A stretch of DNA of 64,000 bases from Amyelois transitella. Taxonomy: Eukaryota; Arthropoda; Insecta; Lepidoptera; Pyralidae. Both the position numbers and the translations under genes were made by a program. Numbering within the stretch: the stretch's first letter is position 1; every line of letters begins with the position of its first letter. The DNA is taken from the NCBI RefSeq assembly GCF_032362555.1, contig NC_083522.1, positions 8,224,001 to 8,288,000 of the forward strand. Reading direction: 5' to 3'. The notes under the pieces were generated by a model that saw nothing but the letters and a program-made list of their open reading frames with translations, was not told the DNA's origin and searched no databases. Of this stretch, positions 47,667-59,100 are shown in pieces.

Positions 47667-50600
47667 ATGGAAGATATGGCCCGATTAGCTCTAATCGAAC
47701 AAAGCGTTCGTGATACTGAGAAATTTAGTGATATTTTGTACGAAGTTCTTAGGCACATAAACATTATTTTAGAAAACCCTCACGATTACGAATTACGGAC
47801 GATAAAGAGCGATGTTCTCAAGAAATGTTTGGAATACGAGGCTTTGAGTGACTATATGAAATATGTGGGGTTTCAGTCGGTTAGCCTTTTATACCACTTT
47901 TTTTTACTTTTCATCTACCTTCTATCACTTTCTTTACATATTATTATATACTTAAGTTTACTTAAAACATTTTAATTGTTTAGACGAATTAGAAAGTTTT
48001 GTTCGATACCTAGTTATACCAAGCAGCATGAATTACTTGCACTGTACATAGGTATATTCAATTACATACATTTTTATATAAATTTTTCAGGTAGCAGACA
48101 GCATGATATATCCAAAAGAGTTCTCTCTGAGCAAGCTGAGGATAGCTCAGGCAACTATCGAGAGGAAGCTGTGCTTCTGTTATGGCACCCTGGACCAAAG
48201 TAGAGTCATGATAAAGTCATTTCAAAACACACCAGCAAAAAAGCCTAAGTTTCTGCCTGCTAATATTTTGGTATGATTAAAATTATCATTATATGTAGCT
48301 AAATTATTAATCTTCTTAATTACTAGATTACATTAGCTATCTAGGCACTTTAAATCTAACTGTCCTGATACGGACTATCATAAAACAGCACACATCATTT
48401 CCCTGAGGGAGAGACGTAACCACTTTACAGTTTCTTACTAGTGTATAATTAATAGAGTTCATCAATTCAAATTTCCTTTTAGTTTTAATATTTCTTTCTG
48501 TTTAGGTTTGTACAAAGAATATTTTAAATATATCCTTGTAACCTGTGGTTCCTGGCACCAATACAAAAAAGAATAAGACCACTCCATCTCTTTCCGACTA
48601 AGGGATAGGCTTATGTATGCATGTTTTCCAGAAAACCGTAAACCCGTTCCTATTGAAGATAGAGTCGCTGTTCAACAGCATGATAAAGTATGAAGATGAG
48701 GAGCTGCAAGAACTGGCACGGGCTCATATACCAATAGTGACGCTGCAGTTGATGGCTATAGACCGGATGAGAGACCATCAGAAAAAAATTAAGACCGGTG
48801 AGATATGATGAGTTTGGCCTAGAGGAACCATAGAATTGTGAGGAAGTTAATACAATTTTGACATACACATAATTTATATGACAGAAACTAAATTGTATAT
48901 ACATATAGTAACGTAACTACCTTGCAGGGTAGACAAAGCCAACACACTTGAACAGACTGATAGGTCACATTCAGCTACTTGGCTTAATGAAAGAATTGAG
49001 ATTCAAATAGTGACAGGTTGCTATCCTATCGCCTATAAGTAAAATCCCAAGCTTATAAGCCTATCCCATAGTCGCCATTTACGACATTCATGGAAAAGAG
49101 ATGGAGTGGACTCTGTCTTTTTTTATTGGTGCCGGTAACTACACCAAATTGTATAACAGGACTTTGATAACCTTCTTCTAGCTCATAGTCACAGAGTGAA
49201 TTTGGACTTGTCTCAGGATGGTAACAGGAGGGTGATTATTTGACCCTGTCCAATCAATGACATTGCATCCAACGATTTTTAATTTTTCATTTATTACAAA
49301 TGTCCAGGGGAGCTGAAGAGCTTGGACCTGCCATTCGACATCGCACTACTCATGGAACTGCTAAGCTGGTTCAAGTACAAATTTTTCTCATGGGTGAATA
49401 AGCCGGAATGTCCACAATGTGGGGCCGTTACTAGTTTCAATGGTTCTTCATCACTGAGGACCATGACTGAGAACTGTAATTTAGAAGTAAGTCTCCACAA
49501 AATTCTCTTCTTAACGCGTTCCCAATTGTAACCTACCGTTAATCTTTACAAACAAAATAAACATACAAACATAAAATCACCTCTTTATTCATTACGGTGT
49601 AGACAGGGCCTACAGTCTCGCAAAGAATGAAAGGCCAATTTCACCTAATACCGTACAGTTCAGTTGAAGAAATTCAAGTTATCTAACCTGAAAACCCAAA
49701 AACATATACATGCAGTCCCCTATAAATATGATCATATATTTCAATACCTATTTAGAATGGAATAGATTTATTTAAAAAATTAGATACACATCACTTATTG
49801 ACGTCACATCACTAAAATCTAATTATAACTACTACCGCTTCCGAAGCGCGTGTGTAAAAGAAGCGGCGGAACAAACTACACTGCAGCATTTTCACCGGAC
49901 GTCATTATACAAGTATAGATGATCTCTTAAATCTGAATCGTGGACTAATATTACCAACAGATATACGAATGCCTGAACTGTGATATCGAGGTGGAGTTCC
50001 CACGGTACAATGATCCTAGGGCTCTGCTGAGGACGAGGCGCGGCCGCTGCGGGGAGTGGGCCAACTGCTTCACTCTCATGTGTCGATCTTTAGGATACGA
50101 CACGAGATATGTGTACGACGTCACTGACCATGTCTGGTGCGAGGTGAGTTCGTTTGATAATAATATAAAGTCACGTCTGTATCCTTTGCGGGGAAGACAG
50201 GTGTCAAGAGTCGTGATAACACTGAAAGGTCACGTACTGCTGTTACGGCTTTACGATAGAATTGAGATTCAAATAGTGACAGGTTGCCAGCGCAACGCCT
50301 ACAAGAGGAATCACATGTTTAGAAGCCGATCCCTTAATCGCCTTTTGCAACATTCATGTTTGTTTGATAAATTGGTCCGAGGTCTGCTTTCTGACAAATT
50401 TTATTTCAGCTGTTTCGCTTAATGATATTATTAAGATTCAAAATGTGTCAGGTTGCTAGACCATAGCCTAAAAGAAAACCAAGCTGTATTAAACTATCCC
50501 TTACTCGTGTTTTACTACATCGATGGGAAAGAGATGGAATGGCCCTATTCTTATTTATCTATAATATAAAAATGAATCGCTAAATGTGTTGGTAAGCGCA

Positions 50601-53600
50601 TAACTCTAGAACGCCTGGACCAATTTGGCCAATTCTTTTTTTTAATATTCGTCGAAGCTCACGGATGGTTTTTACGGCGAAAAAATACCAAATAATTGCC
50701 GAAAAAACCTTAAAAACAGTGCTTTTCTTTATCCCATACAAACGTTTTCTAACTAATACGTACAGTCAATTAGAGCTTTATTGCTAATTTATAAAGTTCA
50801 CTGTTGTCTAAGCAATGTAGGTCTAATGGATAGAAACAAAAAACTGTCATATTACAAATCTTTTTGACAGAAGTCTGTCGGGTCCGCTAGTAATAATATA
50901 TATTTTCTTGAAAAATCATGTATTATGTATTATATTCTTCCCAGGTCTTCGACTATGACTCCAACACCTGGCTTCACGTGGACCCGTGCGAGGGCAAACT
51001 GAACGCCCCCCTCATATACAGCCACGGGTGGGGCAAGAAGCTGTCCTACGTCATCGCTGTGTCCAGGGACGACCTCCAGGACGTCACCTGGAGATACACC
51101 AATGACCATAAAGAGGTACTTCCACACTTAGACCATTTAACGGAATCGCGAATTTCTCTATGCCAAAGGTACTAAGCTGTAATCATTATTGTGTAGAGCC
51201 AAATTTCTAACCCCACATGCCCAGCCCTAAATCGATAAGCCCTAATTTTACACTCAAGTTACGGGGAAATACTACAGCCATAGCTCGTACTGCGTAGTTC
51301 GTAGCGCGTAGCAGAGTTTTTGCCACTATAATCTCGTAGGCGTGCAAACCGTGGACGTAACTGGCGAGTTGGCCTCACGGAAAGAGTTCAAAAGATTGAA
51401 TAGATTTTTAAGCTCAAGCCCATATGACGAATAGCAAAAAGTCCGTGCGGCCGACTCGCCAGTTACGTTCCACAAAAGGTAGGTAGTGCCCTTGCGCTTC
51501 GCTTGGCTCGTATTGGCGGGGGCACTACTTATAGACTAGAATAGATTTCTTTACAAAATTGAATACAAGGTGCCACGCTCTATGGAGCAGTGTTGACGTT
51601 ATTACTCATATACATACAAGTTTATATATTATAATTTTAGGTGAATACGTCGATATGTCGCCAAAATGATTCCCCGTCCCGCTTTGTTTAGTCATACATA
51701 CATACATACATACATAAAATCACGCCTCTTTCCCGGAGGGGCCACCTCTTTCCACTTGCCACGATCACTGCATACTTCCTTCGCTTCATCCACATTCATA
51801 ACATGCAAGCTCGGTGGTTTCGGGTACTTTTGACCTGACCCTTTACCAGGACGTCCTTAATTTGATCAAGATACGTATATAAATAAATAAATTAATATAT
51901 ACGGGACAAATTGCACAGATTGAGTTAGCCTCGAAGTAAGTTCGAGACTTGTGTTACGAGATACTAACTCAACGATACTATATTTTATAATAAATACTTA
52001 TATAGATAAACATCCAAAACCCAGGCCAATCAGAAAAAGTTCTTTTCACATCATGCCCTGGCCGGGATTCGAACCCGGGACCTCCGGTGTCACAAACAAG
52101 CGAACTACCGCTGCGCCACAGGCCGTATAGATCAAGATATTGTATAGACATTCTATTATTATTTCAGGTGCTAAAAAGAAGAAGGTCTTGCACTGAAACA
52201 GAACTGATAGAAACGATTCTAGCGCTGAGGGAGCACAGACAACGCCAGGTGTCTGAAGCTAGGCGACGGTACCTCACCAAAAGGGCTGTCGAGGAACTAG
52301 TGCAACTAATGAAAGAAAGGTAATCGTCCACAGACTTTAGAACCACTAGAAAGACTTTTTTTTTAAATTATCAATGCTGTGTTTAATCTACACGACGCAT
52401 TATAAGAGTCTTATGTTATATCTTGCTTTTTCTGTCTATATTCCACAGCGATCAGGAATTACATTTAAGTTTCGCTGTTCCCTAATATATTTGGCTAAAT
52501 GATTTTCAAAGAAAGAGTAGTGTAGTATCTGAGACCTTAACCAAGTTGGAATACCAGTGTTGAAAAATTACTCTCACGAGAAATAAGTATTCACAAAATG
52601 GATGCGACTAAGAGTTAAAATTATAGAAAGATTTTTCAAACTATTTTATATATACCAAAAATTTCTATCTTATGTAAAATTGTTCCAAAAGGGGTCATAT
52701 TTAAAAATATGATGTCATTTCAGAGAACCCGGCGACTACGAAAACCACGGCCGGATATCCGGCTCAATAGAATGGCGGACCGATAGAGGCGAAATAGGAA
52801 GGCAGACTAACTACATGTTCGACTTTGACCAGCCCGGCACCTATACCGTGCGGTATTACCCGGCCATAGACAAATATGTAGTGACACGAAACGGGGTGGA
52901 AATAACGGTATTACCCGGGTGGATGAGTGGAGTGTACGAGTCGGACCAGATAGCTAGGAAAGTGGAAACGGATTGGAAGATGGTATATTTGGCGAGGAAT
53001 GGTGAGTTTTTTGGACCTTTTGTCGGTTTTGGGTGATCATAGAATTTCGAATAATTAAAAGTCTATAGAAATGCTATATGTTATAAGAAATTGTAAAAAT
53101 GATGTGTCGTCTTGCTTCAATTTTTCGCTTAGTTGAAATGCTATTAAATAAATCTTAGAATTGAGATGCAATATAAAAACGTACGTTGTTAAGTCTCTTG
53201 AGTCTTAATCTTGGAGCGCCGGTAAGTTCACCTATCACTTCCATTAAGGTCTAAAGTACTGTTTTCCATTTTTCTAGAAAATTCGTCCAACGCCGAAGGT
53301 ACAATATCTTGGCGTTTAAATTGCGGCTCCGGATTGGTATGCTCGCGACTGAGTGTGAGACTGACGTCAGCGGTGTACGACTGCGGCCAACTGGCGGGGA
53401 CCGTCACACTCGACGAGAGGAACTCTACTTTAAAGCTAGGAGGTAAGGGAATTAAGTTCATTTAAAAACCAAAATTGGATTACAGTGTTGAGGTGACACC
53501 CTACTGACTACTGTTTCGAGCGCTGACCGTAAGCACATAACATACAGGTCGTTGGGAAAGTGGCATGGAGGTATCCAAACTGCTCGTGATCCGATATTTT

Positions 53601-54116
53601 TGCTCTCGACCCAAACACAAGCCACAAGATCAAGCAGCTTGTGCTTTATCTTATAATACCTGACCCAGGGAACTGTCCGTAATGGCTCACTTAAACTTGC
53701 GTTATACAGTCTCGTGCAGTTTCTGCCGAAGAAGGAAGAAACGGGAGTTGAGACTCACGAGTTTTAACTGGGCCGACGTGAGTGTAATAAACTTAATGTT
53801 TCACTTTTATTCCCACCGGTTGTAAAACCGCACCAGGGGCTCCTTTCTAGGAAGCAATCGGGACAAGCCATTAGTAAGTGCATCTGTCGAACAGTCGGCC
53901 TTCCCAAGAGATGACATGAATTTTTATTTAATTTTACCTCTTTTGCCAGACACACCGACAGTATTCGAGCGGGAATTTAACAACGCCACCATAACTGCTG
54001 TACTTTCTGGCGGCAGTGGCGAAGTGGCGTGGCAACATGCGCAGTTGTTCAGAATGCCTTTAGATGACAAAAGCAATGCGTTCGACGTAGAAGTCACGGT
54101 CCAAAGGAAAAATTAA
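47667..54116 (+). CDS. NGLY1: Peptide:N-glycanase (N-glycanase 1)
   Basis: Exons: 47667-47879, 48091-48270, 48632-48797, 49308-49486, 49961-50143, 50945-51115, 52168-52319, 52724-53001, 53278-53442, 53950-54116; 617 residues (human 654), all phases joining. The cytosolic enzyme removes N-glycans from misfolded glycoproteins exported from the ER during ERAD. Domain order: N-terminal PUB domain (residues 1-110, binds p97/VCP), transglutaminase-like core with two CxxC zinc-binding motifs (CPQC, CLNC), and a C-terminal PAW domain (about 410-617, binds mannose). The catalytic triad is intact: Cys276 in RRGRCGEW, His303 in DHVWCE and Asp320 in HVDPCEG, with the same 27- and 17-residue spacings as vertebrate NGLY1. 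The start is the first ATG of the PUB reading frame ([14 protein letters not shown]). A polyadenylation hexamer lies at 54189. Confidence 0.95.
48543..48630 (+). mobile_element. (TATG)n-tailed SINE with internal deletion abutting an NGLY1 acceptor
   Basis: Runs from 'ctgtggttcctggcaccaat' to 'gggataggcttatgtatgca', ending in the pyrimidine tract of the acceptor at 48631. Confidence 0.65.
48900..49145 (-). mobile_element. (TATG)n-tailed SINE, reverse
   Basis: 'atagtaacgtaactacctt' to 'ggtgccggtaactacacc'. It is fairly diverged and lies in an NGLY1 intron. Confidence 0.7.
49755..49950 (-). mobile_element. TATTC-tailed SINE/MITE-like repeat, reverse
   Basis: 'gaatggaatagatttattta' to 'actgcagcattttcaccg' and beyond. 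It ends about 10 bp before the NGLY1 exon carrying the catalytic Cys and His. Confidence 0.65.
50160..50560 (-). mobile_element. Two degraded (TATG)n-tailed SINE copies
   Basis: Pieces at about 50165-50345 and 50405-50550 retain 'gattcaaatagtgacaggtt' and 'gggaaagagatggaatggcc'. They keep an open frame after the NGLY1 exon, but this is intronic repeat sequence. Confidence 0.6.
50560..50895 (+). mobile_element. Helitron-like repeat
   Basis: 'aatataaaaatgaatcgcta' start and 'ctgtcgggtccgctagtaat' end, the usual shape of these elements, in the NGLY1 intron before 50945. Confidence 0.55.
51690..51880 (-). mobile_element. RTE-like LINE 3' end, truncated
   Basis: (CATA)n then 'aaaatcacgcctctttcccg', followed by part of the LINE C-terminal region ('ggtttcgggtacttttgacc'). 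Confidence 0.7.
51895..52126 (-). mobile_element. tRNA-derived SINE, well preserved
   Basis: Same family as 25430-25673, with the B box intact ('gggattcgaacccgggacct' on the plus strand). It lies immediately upstream of the NGLY1 exon at 52168. Confidence 0.8.
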
Positions 54117-54189
54117 ACGTATTGTCTATGGTCTATAAGGCCCGCAACACATAGATCCATAATTGTTTACCATATTGTTTCGTCTTTTA

Positions 54190-55200
54190 ATAAAAAGAAA
54201 AATATATTATCTTGGTCCAAATCTTGCTTAAAGTAGTTATTTATATGCCTGAATGGCATACAGAGAAGGTGGACTGAAATCATGCCATTGTCATAAATAT
54301 TCATTTATGTAAATAAAGGCTAACCAAATGGTTTTTGACAAATGATTGTTTATTAACGAATACGATTCGCTTAGTTTATTTTCATAAATAATTGTTTTTT
54401 TATCAGCTCATATTGAAACGATTTTTAGTGATCCATAAAGTTAATTCGTTTTTATATTCCTTAAGCCATATTAAACGATTGTTATTTTATAAAAAGTTAA
54501 TATTGTGGGTAGTAATAATGTTGCCAGGAATATGGCATTATGCTAAAAACACGACGAAGTTTTCATGAATTTAAAAAGTAAAAATTTTTGAAAATTTGAC
54601 CTGTTCAGTTTGAACAATTTAGCAAATTAGGTATTTCCACCTAAAAAAAATTAAAGAACTTTTGTGCTTAAAGTACTTTTGTGCAATTTTAGTCATAGAG
54701 CACGTAATTTATCTGGACTTAGGTATTGGGTTCTACTACTCTTTAACTTACCTGCAAAATGTACCAGTTTTTATATACATAAATAGTTCGCTAGCAATAA
54801 TATAGCTTTGAACACCTAAATGCCTTAGTTTATACTTAAGTCAAAATTTTGTATTTGTATTACATTTAATATTGCCACAGCATGAAATGTAACTAATAAA
54901 ACACAGAATTTGATGTTTTGTCTGTGGTTATAGCTAGTTCGGGCTTATTATAATCGCCTAATAATCTTCTGTTTTAGATAATCGAGTGATGTTTTATCTT
55001 GTCTCTTGGTATTTTAATGTACATTTGTTTTTTTCTACTCTTGATATCATACTTATACATTCCTATAGTAACTTGTTGAATAAAATATTTCCATAAAAAT
55101 GCAATGTTTATATTTTCCCTAAACAGGATTATGTGCTTTTACATCATTTATTTAAGTTAATTAAAAAAAATAATCCAACAGAATACTTCGAAATTCGAGA
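54190..55200. other. AT-rich intergenic region
   Basis: Nothing coding or repetitive is recognised between the NGLY1 polyadenylation region and the 3' end of the convergent small gene. A TTTATT at about 55147 could be that gene's minus-strand polyadenylation signal. Confidence 0.5.
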
Positions 55201-55204
55201 GAAA

Positions 55205-55702
55205 TCATTTTGTCTTTGTTTTGGTTCTATTCTTCTCTCTCCCTTTAAGAGGCCTGAGGGTGTTAGCTTTCCGTGAAGATAATGTTTTCCCTGGTCTAGG
55301 AGAATGCTTCACTTTTGGAACCGAAGCGAGTCTACCAAATTTAGGATCCGCATTGATTGTTGTCACGGCATAAGTAGGCACGGGATAACTTTTTGGTTTC
55401 AATTTTGAAGGGAGAGACTGTATAGTATTCTTTCTCTTCGTTTTAAAACCTTCTGTAGCTACATTCGGATGTTTGTCATATTGCACGGCCATGGACTTTT
55501 TCAACCGTCTCTCATCCATTTTTAGAGAAGGAATTTTAGGATCAAGACCAATTGCTAGATTTGAAACCATCATCCTAAGATCCGATAAAGCGTGACCATG
55601 CGAGTTCACATCGTCCTGTAATTTGTCCAACTTTTTTTCAAACAATTTGAAGGCACTCAAAACCTGCTGAAATGCTTCGATTGGTCGTGACTTTTGCATC
55701 AT
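55205..55702 (-). CDS. Single-exon basic protein with N-terminal coiled coil, unknown
   Basis: An uninterrupted frame of 165 codons starts MMQKSRPIEAFQQVL. Residues 5-55 have heptad-like hydrophobic spacing (VLSAFKLFEKKLDKLQDDV) and probably form a coiled coil. Residues 60-165 are Lys/Arg/Pro/Ser-rich and end in KTKTK, suggesting a disordered nuclear- or microtubule-binding tail. No signal peptide or membrane segment. Its start is 404 bp from the threonyl-tRNA synthetase start on the other strand, so both probably share a bidirectional promoter. Evidence that it is real: length, clean start, stable composition and head-to-head placement. I recognise no family. Confidence 0.65.
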   Translation of the reverse strand: MMQKSRPIEAFQQVLSAFKLFEKKLDKLQDDVNSHGHALSDLRMMVSNLAIGLDPKIPSLKMDERRLKKSMAVQYDKHPNVATEGFKTKRKNTIQSLPSKLKPKSYPVPTYAVTTINADPKFGRLASVPKVKHSPRPGKTLSSRKANTLRPLKGREKNRTKTKTK

Positions 55703-56106
55703 GATTGAAAAATTTTAAGCTTCACTATAATTTTAATAAATCAATGAGAATAGATTATTGCCGTTACCACATTTCTAATTTGGACTAGTATATTCAAAAC
55801 GTTTTCAAAATAATATATATAATTCACACAGACATTTTGAATCGCCATACAAGGCGCGTAAAGAAAAAACAAATTTGTCAAAATGTTTCTTATAAATAAA
55901 GAATTTTGAATTGCATTAAATGAGGTTTTAATTCAATTCTAAACCAATTAATGCAAAGCACTCTGAAATGTTATAAAGTCTAACGAAGATTTCCTTGCTA
56001 CAAAATTAAGTTGTTTGTCGATGATTGCTCGAAATGTTGTTGTCAATGTCACTGTCGAATTGAAGCTGTCAGTCAGTTTATTTTTTGTCAAAGTTTCACG
56101 AGCACG
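55703..56106. promoter_or_regulatory. Probable bidirectional promoter
   Basis: This 404-bp gap separates two divergent start codons. No TATA box or repeat stands out. Assignment is by geometry only. Confidence 0.45.
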
Positions 56107-59100
56107 ATGGGTGACACTGCCGCTGAAGAAATTCAGAAATTGAACATAAATGAAAAGGCAGGATATTAAATAATTTACTTAGTTATAAAACCGACTTATT
56201 ACTTTGTGTTTTTCAAGTGATGTTAAAGTTATTCAACCTTCGCGGGCGCTGTGTTGTCCGCCTGAAGGATACCTATGCCACATGGGTTTGTAGGCCTGAA
56301 TAATGTTTCGTCAGCAATGATATCATAAAAACTTTTAAGTTAAACTTAACTATCACTAATATTATATATGTTTATATTATATATGTTACATATGATAAAT
56401 ATTATTCTAGTGAAATTTGTTTCTATTAAACATGTAGATACTCATATAAGTTTATTCTTTAATAGTGATTTCTATGAATCTCTACTAATAAAACACTTTT
56501 ATTAGCTTTTATAAAATGTTCTTACTTTTAGTAGAAGTCAAGATTTGTCTACTTTCTACATGATCAAAACATCTACTTCACAAAAAAGTTAATGTATCAA
56601 AAAAATAAAAAAGTTGTCTTTGTTATGTATCAAAGTTTTCTATGAAATCAGAAGGTAAATGTGCAATAAACACTTTTATTTTCAGTCTCAGAAGAAAGCC
56701 ATGAAGGAGAAAAAGAAGAAAACTGAAGATTCTGGGGGTGTATCGGAGCTGAACCCTTGGCCTGAGTATATTCAGAAGAGGATTGATCTCTGGGATAAAT
56801 ATAAGGCCCAGTATGTGGAAGAACTGGCTTCGAAGCCAGATGTACACATTGTTGTGACTCTGCCTGATGGAAAGACAGTGGAAGCGAATGCTTGGAAGAC
56901 TACTCCATATGATGTGGCTAAAGGAATAAGGTAAGCAATTTTCTTTTTGGTATACCACTAGGGGAAAAAAATCTTTTATATTGTAGGTTGGGGTAATAGG
57001 CATGGTCAGCACTTTACTTGGAAATACAGTGTAAACTCCATGTAACGTCACTCGATTTAACGACAAACTCTCTAAAGCGTCGAAATCAATTGGCTTTGGT
57101 TGGTTTAGCTTGTATTCCATAAATTGGGATTGCTTGCACGTGTAGATCGTGACTTATAAGTAGGAGTCATGGATTACCACGTTATCATATTTTTAGTTGC
57201 TCACAAACTTTAAAACTGTAAACATGGCTAGTAAAAGAAAATTGATTCTTTTTACACACATAACTATTAACACTAGACTGAAATAAACTTTTTCTTTTTC
57301 TAATTCTGATTTTTTTCCTCTCCATTTAACGACCACTCTCTATAATGCCATAAAATGCTCAGTCCCTTCAGTGTAGTTATATAGAGTTTACACTGTATGT
57401 AAGAAAGTTTTAAATGAACCCTGTACTGAATGTTTGAGGCTTCTAAATTAAGCAGATGAGCTAATTTTATTACTTACTTATACAAATATTAGGTCACATA
57501 TACAGTTATAAAAGAAACCACTGAAAAAATTGAATTAAGACAATTTTTTAAAATTAAAACATATAAGCAAAGGCAGCATTTAAAGTACAATTTTGCTTTT
57601 AGCAAAGGCTATGAAGGCAATAACTGAGAGTGCATTCAATTTTGATGAGACACAATAAACATACACTTGTAAATTGTAAATATTTATATAACTGTACATA
57701 TAACCAATTGCCTTATTTGTGCACACAAGTGAATTCTGGAGCAAATAGTAAGTATTTTTTAACAGCTGAGTGTATAAATGTTTTCTTTTAAATCAGTGCA
57801 TAGCGTTGGTGAATAGTGATAAAGGTGTCTTACTTGAAAGCAAGTAGTCAACTGAAATGTAAGCACCCAAACCAAATTCTCTCTCACCCAATGTTTATGT
57901 GGTTGCCTGGAAGAGATTGCATAATGCCACCTTTTGTGCTTTATCTTAGTTTATAGGATAAGTATTTATGTTGTATTTTTTTGTAAAATAAAGGTTATTC
58001 ACACATGCCGCCGGTTTTGTGCTGCCGGCATACTGACCACCTTGATATATGTATTATAAAGAATGCCTGTGCCGGGTATATGTGGATGTGCCATAAGCAC
58101 GTTCTGAATTAGATAGCCTACTTTACTCTAAAGTTCTTTTAAGGTATATTCATTGAATGTTTAATTATTTTAAGGAAGACATTATGAGAAATCCATTTTA
58201 AGGCAACGGAATATGTAACAATGTGTAACATGGTAACAATGTGTAACATGGTAGGGGTCGTGGGAAGTGGAAAGATGTACCGACACCCCTGAGAAAGAAG
58301 CATGAATTTATGTGTGTAATAAGTATAAATGTATAACCATGACCCAGTTAGGTTGTCCTGATAATTAATATAGGGTCATGGTCATGTCTTGAATTATGTC
58401 ATAGTTGAACCTCAAGTTCTTTCACAGAGTTTAACATGAATAAGACTATGATATTTTATAATTTCCATTAGATGGCTCAGATCAAGTGAAATTAAAAATC
58501 CTGTTGATTTCCATTCCGAGAATTGCTAGCAACCCTAGACCAAATAATAAAGAACCTGCATGCAAAATTTCAAAACCCAACAACAATGAAGAGAAAATAA
58601 ATAGGTATAATTGCAGAGTCAATCAGTGTCCTCTTTTATAATCTAAGATGTGTTTTTTATTACTTTAGATCAAGTTAACTTTATTCACATACTTGTGCAA
58701 AACTGAAGGTGTAAAATTTAATTGTATTAAATACTTATAAAACAGATTAAATTTAGATAAACATATTGACTAAATGCTAACAGGATTGTGAAAAGTGAAA
58801 CTGAAAATTTAAACATAGAGTTTAAAAATAATGGCTCCAAGCTTCTGTTGCATATTTGCTTTATATATATATTATCCTTTTTATCTATATTATCCTCTCC
58901 AGCCAAGGTCTAGCGGACTCCACCATCATTGCTCGGGTCAACAATGAGCTCTGGGACCTGGACCGGCCTCTGGAAGGAGACTGCAAGCTGGAGCTCCTCC
59001 GATGGGACAACACGGACGCCCAGGCTGTCTTCTGGCACTCCTCAGCACATATGCTTGGAGAGGCCTTAGAGAGGGTGGGGGTTTTTTTTATATTTATGTT

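Noticed and set aside
56623-57120. 165-codon minus-strand open frame
   Set aside because: It is antisense to the conserved threonyl-tRNA synthetase exon and intron, with no similarity or start context.
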